From assembly GCF_001005305.1 (NCBI RefSeq), contig NZ_LBMH01000002.1:355824-419823 (forward strand): DNA of 64,000 nucleotides. The letters run 5' to 3'. Every line of letters begins with the position of its first letter. Positions within the stretch are counted from its first letter, which is position 1. Positions 60,246 to 64,000 of this stretch are shown one piece after another. The notes beneath the pieces were generated by a model. The model did no database searches. It had not been told where the DNA came from and was given only the letters and a program-made list of their open reading frames with translations. The translations under genes and the position numbers were made by a program. Source of the stretch: Kordia zhangzhouensis (GTDB lineage Bacteria > Bacteroidota > Bacteroidia > Flavobacteriales > Flavobacteriaceae).

Positions 60246-63200
60246 ATGAAGACTAAAATTACTCTTTTAGTTCTAAGTATCATGTTAGGACTAACCAATG
60301 TTTTCGCTAATTCAATGCCCAATAGCGAGAACATTATCGAGAATGAAATCATGACCACAAGTGATAACTCAATTATCATTTCTGCTGGGAAAAGAATTTA
60401 CGCTCTCGATATGAACACGTACCAAGCAACGTTACTGGCAACTTCACCTTATGTAGATGAAATCAACTCAATTGCTAGTGACAATGCAACAGGTTGGATT
60501 TTTTACGTGTCTAACCACATTTCTAGTTACAACTGGACTATTTATGGGTACAACGTGTATACAAATACACACAAAAACTTCGGATCAGTAAGAAACTTTT
60601 TTACAAGTACAGGTCATGCGTACTCTTCTAGAGGATTAGCTTCTGGTGGAGCAACTTTCTACAATGGGAAATTGTATTTCGCAATGGAATATCCAGTAAA
60701 CTGCTACTACTACAGAGGCGGTAGAGTTTCAACAAATGCAAATCCAAAAGACGAATTGTCAAACAACACTAGAACGGCAGGAACAGTGCCTTCTACAATG
60801 TTTACAAACGGACCAATCACTAGAAATTCTTCTGCAACTGAAGAAGATGTAGTAGATAATGGAGGAAGAACTGGAAACGGTGAAACACCTGCAGATTTTG
60901 TTATTATTGAAGCTGAAGAAGCAAATCAAATAAATGACAATGTAAGTGATTATCTTCCTGAAGAAGACTTGCCTGCAACAGACGCTTCTAACGATAGTGC
61001 TTTACAACAAAGAGGAGAGACTGCTCAAGCAGAAACATATACTTACAACTATTACAATAGTACATACAATAACAATATGTACTTACTTGAAATTTCTTTT
61101 AATGGATTATCAGATGCAAGCGGACAAACAACTTCTGTAGCTAATGGTAGACCAGTATATGATCCTTGGGGATATTCAAGCTTCTTATACAGAGGAGAAC
61201 TAGGTGATATCGTAGTTGATGATAACGGACAATTGTACGCAGCTACTTCATATCAAGTACAAGCATACAACTTCAATACGAATCGTTACGATTGGGCAAA
61301 TAATGAAGATGTATATGCACAAATGGCAAAAGATAAGCACAGCAACCTTCAATTATTGAAGAACAAAAGACAATGTAGTACAACCTACTACAATGGATGT
61401 CCTCACACAACTTGTACAACAAAAAGTTTCGTACAATTGTATACTGCGCCTTCTAATTTACGTACGTATGATAGCATTCAATTAGGTTCATTAAACGAAA
61501 TTACAGGATTAGATCCTCAAGATGTTGGAAGAATCACGGATGCTTCTGACTATGTAAACTTAACACCTCCAGTATCATACAAAATCAAAGGATTTGTTTT
61601 TGATGATGATAATGAAAATGGAAACTATAATGGTGGTCTAGGAGAAGTAAAATTAGCAGGAGTTCAAGTAACATTATATGCTGATACTAACGAAAATGGA
61701 ATATTAGATGCAGGTGATACTTCTATCGAATCACAAAATACTAATGCAAACGGACACTATACATTTAATGATGTACAAGTAGCTAAGACGCTAGTAAAAG
61801 TTACAGTGCCTTCTAATGATAGCAACTTTACTTATACATTAACTACTGCTGAAGTAATTGCAGTAACTGGAGCAACAGACGATGTTACAGGAATTAAATT
61901 CGGTATCAACAAAGAGCAGGTAATTGACTACTCAATTTCAGGAACTGTATATGATGATGATGATGCTAGTGGTGCACAAGATGCAGGAGAAGCAAACTTA
62001 GCTTCGGTAACAGTAACGTTATATGCAGATGCAAACGGAAACGGAGCAGTAGACGCTGGAGAAAGTGCAATCGCAACAACCACATCAGCTACTGATGGAA
62101 CATATAGTTTTGCAAACGTAACAGTTCAAAACACAGTAGTAGCCGTAACAGTACCATCAAACACAGGAGACTTTACATACACGCTAACTACAGCAGGAGA
62201 AATCAATACAAGTTCAACAACTGCAAACGTAACAGGAGTAAACTTCGGAATCAACCAAGTTCAAATAATTGATTACTCAATTTCAGGAACTGTATATGAT
62301 GATAACAATGCTAATGGTTCTCAGGATGCAGGAGAAGGAGTATTACAAAATATTACGTTAACGCTATATGCTGACAACGATAACAATGGACGTGTAGGCG
62401 CTGGAGATACAGTGATTGGAACTGCAACTTCTGCAGTAGACGGAACGTACAGCTTTGCAAACGTAACTGTTGAAAATACGTTAGTAACGGTAACAGTACC
62501 TACAAACACAGCGTCTTTCACATATGTATTGACTACTTCAGCAGAAATAATTACTAGTTCATTAATTACGGATGTTACTGGAGTTGATTTTGGAATCAAC
62601 GAAGAGCAGGTAATCAATTATAACATTTCTGGTGTTGTATATGATGATAACAATGCGAACGGAGTAATTGATGCTTCAGAAACTGGAAGATTAGAAAACG
62701 TTACGTTAACGCTATATGCTGACAACGATAACAATGGACGTGTAGGAGCTGGTGATACTGTAATTGGTACAACAACTACGGATAGAGACGGGATCTATGG
62801 TTTCTCAGCAGTAACTGTTGAAAATACGTTAGTAACGGTAACTGTACCTACAAACACAGGAACTTATACATATGTATTAACAACATCCGCAGAAGTAGTA
62901 ACAAGCTCATTAATAACTGATATTACAGGAGTAAACTTTGGAATCAACCAAGAAGAAGTAATCAACTACAACATTTCTGGAACTGTGTATGATGACGATA
63001 ATGCCAATGGTGTTATTGATGCTGCAGAAGCTGGAAGATTAGAAAATGTTACGTTAACGTTATATGCTGACAACGATAACAACGGACGTGTAGGAGCTGG
63101 TGATACAATACTTTCAACTATTACTACTGCTGCAGATGGAACGTATAGTTTCTCAAATGTTACTACAAGAAATACATTAGTAGTAGTAACAGTACCATCA

Positions 63201-64000
63201 AATACAACAGATTTCAGATATACATTAACAACAACAGACAGTAGAGTAACAAGCTCTACAATTAACAATGTAACAAATGTTAACTTTGGTATCAACAGAG
63301 AAAGCAATTCATACAGCGTTTCAGGAAATGTATTTAACGATGAAAACGGAAACGGTATTAATGATAGTGATGCTGGATTAATAGGAATAGAAGTACGTTT
63401 ATATGCTGATACGAACCAAAACGGTAGAGTTGACAGAGGAGAGCCTTTATTAGGAACAACAACTTCTGATAGAAACGGAAATTACCAATTTGCAGGAGTA
63501 ACAGACGTATTTGTTATTGTACAAGTGGTAGTTCCAGCAAACACTGCTCAGTTTCAATACTTAGCAACAACTCAAGTAAATGTTCCATTAAGCTCAGGAG
63601 TAACTACAAACAATGTTAACTTTGGAATCAGAAGAACACTAATTATCTTATATAACATTAGAGGTGTTGTTTGGGATGATGCTGATTCTGACCAAATTAA
63701 AGATACAAATGAATCAAGACTTAGCGGAATCGGAGTTACTTTATACAACGATGCTAACGCTAATGGAATCATTGATACGGCTGATACAGCAATAAGTACA
63801 ATTATGACTTCTGCTACAGGTGTATATGAATTTACAAATGTTAACTTAAGAAACGTAATTATTGTACCAACAGTTCCTTCAAATGGAACATTAACCACAC
63901 CAGGAGAAAGAGTAGTTTCAAGTATCAATACCAACGTAAACGATGTTGATTTTGGTATCAAAATTACTTCTAACTTATTCCAAGTAACAGGAGTAGTATT
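60246..64000 (+). CDS. Secreted SdrD-B-repeat surface protein, 3' end cut by window
   Basis: One open frame runs from ATG 60246 to the right edge, at least 1251 codons without a stop. Residues 1-21 are a signal peptide (MKTKITLLVLSIMLGLTNVF, then Ala). Residues about 22-440 form a Tyr/Asn-rich domain of beta appearance with short repeats such as ISAGKRIYALDMNTYQATLL and IVVDDNGQLYAATSYQVQAY, possibly propeller-like, plus a Cys cluster near 375-395. From residue 445 come seven complete SdrD-B-like domains and the start of an eighth. Each has two Asp/Asn loops of the D-x-N-x-N-G type that should bind calcium. It is probably a long rod-like adhesin or surface protein. A C-terminal secretion-sorting domain would be expected beyond the window. 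Confidence 0.88.
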   Translation, partial: MKTKITLLVLSIMLGLTNVFANSMPNSENIIENEIMTTSDNSIIISAGKRIYALDMNTYQATLLATSPYVDEINSIASDNATGWIFYVSNHISSYNWTIYGYNVYTNTHKNFGSVRNFFTSTGHAYSSRGLASGGATFYNGKLYFAMEYPVNCYYYRGGRVSTNANPKDELSNNTRTAGTVPSTMFTNGPITRNSSATEEDVVDNGGRTGNGETPADFVIIEAEEANQINDNVSDYLPEEDLPATDASNDSALQQRGETAQAETYTYNYYNSTYNNNMYLLEISFNGLSDASGQTTSVANGRPVYDPWGYSSFLYRGELGDIVVDDNGQLYAATSYQVQAYNFNTNRYDWANNEDVYAQMAKDKHSNLQLLKNKRQCSTTYYNGCPHTTCTTKSFVQLYTAPSNLRTYDSIQLGSLNEITGLDPQDVGRITDASDYVNLTPPVSYKIKGFVFDDDNENGNYNGGLGEVKLAGVQVTLYADTNENGILDAGDTSIESQNTNANGHYTFNDVQVAKTLVKVTVPSNDSNFTYTLTTAEVIAVTGATDDVTGIKFGINKEQVIDYSISGTVYDDDDASGAQDAGEANLASVTVTLYADANGNGAVDAGESAIATTTSATDGTYSFANVTVQNTVVAVTVPSNTGDFTYTLTTAGEINTSSTTANVTGVNFGINQVQIIDYSISGTVYDDNNANGSQDAGEGVLQNITLTLYADNDNNGRVGAGDTVIGTATSAVDGTYSFANVTVENTLVTVTVPTNTASFTYVLTTSAEIITSSLITDVTGVDFGINEEQVINYNISGVVYDDNNANGVIDASETGRLENVTLTLYADNDNNGRVGAGDTVIGTTTTDRDGIYGFSAVTVENTLVTVTVPTNTGTYTYVLTTSAEVVTSSLITDITGVNFGINQEEVINYNISGTVYDDDNANGVIDAAEAGRLENVTLTLYADNDNNGRVGAGDTILSTITTAADGTYSFSNVTTRNTLVVVTVPSNTTDFRYTLTTTDSRVTSSTINNVTNVNFGINRESNSYSVSGNVFNDENGNGINDSDAGLIGIEVRLYADTNQNGRVDRGEPLLGTTTSDRNGNYQFAGVTDVFVIVQVVVPANTAQFQYLATTQVNVPLSSGVTTNNVNFGIRRTLIILYNIRGVVWDDADSDQIKDTNESRLSGIGVTLYNDANANGIIDTADTAISTIMTSATGVYEFTNVNLRNVIIVPTVPSNGTLTTPGERVVSSINTNVNDVDFGIKITSNLFQVTGVV
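61578..64000 (+). repeat. Tandem SdrD-B-like repeats
   Basis: Repeats start at 61578, 61929, 62274, 62619, 62967, 63312, 63651 and 63978, giving units of 351, 345, 345, 348, 345, 339 and 327 bases. Each encodes a beta-sandwich of the type Y-x-I-S-G-x-V-Y-D-D-x-x-x-N-G, a second loop in ADNDNNGRVGAGDT, and a closing V-N-F-G-I-N. Units 3 and 4 share 46 identical bases at 62353-62398 and 62701-62746, and unit 5 differs at only a few positions there. Confidence 0.9.

Noticed and set aside
60946..61140. 64-codon plus-strand frame in another phase
   Set aside because: It overlaps the long repeat-protein frame and has low-complexity composition.
62321..63961. Several minus-strand frames in the repeat region
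   Set aside because: They recur at the repeat period because they mirror the SdrD-B units; the plus-strand frame is continuous and has a signal peptide.
61578..64000. Possible CRISPR or non-coding tandem repeat
   Set aside because: The period is about 345 bases, in frame, and encodes protein domains; there are no short repeats with unique spacers.

Overview
The window looks like chromosomal DNA of a marine member of the Flavobacteriaceae (Bacteroidota). The evidence is the low GC content, TonB-dependent receptors with carboxypeptidase-regulatory-like N-termini, a FecI/FecR/STN-receptor signalling set, DUF4249- and DUF4837-type lipoproteins, weak ribosome-binding sites, and promoters of the form TTG-N18-20-TAnnTTTG. 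A Kordia-like genome would fit, but no marker here proves the genus. I saw no rRNA, tRNA, insertion sequence, phage gene or CRISPR array.

Layout. 1-4998: a methyltransferase cut by the left edge, an OmpH/Skp-like lipoprotein, and a TonB receptor paired with a DUF4249 lipoprotein. 5083-5745 is an unrecognised minus-strand gene. 5746-6473 has no gene but holds two terminator-like hairpins reading leftward. 6474-10618: ECF sigma factor, FecR anti-sigma factor and STN-containing TonB receptor, a cell-surface signalling set. 10672-10899 is a Cys-rich peptide with a lanthipeptide-type leader and no modification enzyme in view. 11023-23354 is mostly core genes: DNA polymerase III delta prime, pgk, a LysM lytic transglycosylase, a DUF4837 lipoprotein, tex, tatA, an M23 peptidase, a GH3-family enzyme and a protein with a nucleosidase-like C-terminus.

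23365-57535 is a 34-kb surface-polysaccharide locus, all on the plus strand with many short overlaps. It encodes a chain-length-type membrane protein and routes to dTDP-L-rhamnose (rmlBACD), UDP-GalNAc/GalNAcA (WbpP and WbpO types), UDP-ManNAcA (wecB, wecC), UDP-GlcA and UDP-xylose (ugd, UXS), and a bacillosamine-type 4-amino sugar (PglF, PglE, PglD types). It also has a sugar N-formyltransferase, a PIG-L deacetylase, a flippase, three Wzy/ligase-type membrane proteins, three initiating phosphoglycosyltransferases, three other glycosyltransferases, two hexapeptide acyltransferases, a bi-domain oxidoreductase and a heparinase II/III protein. No outer-membrane exporter (Wza) or Wzc kinase is present, so an O-antigen-like or capsule-like heteropolymer rich in uronic and amino sugars is the most economical reading.

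57532-60001 returns to core genes: purD and two small membrane-protein genes of DUF6341 and DUF6427 type. From 60246 to the right edge runs one very long open frame for a secreted protein. It has an N-terminal domain of beta-rich appearance and then at least seven SdrD-B-like repeats of 109-117 residues with Asp/Asn-rich calcium-type loops. Its end lies outside the window.
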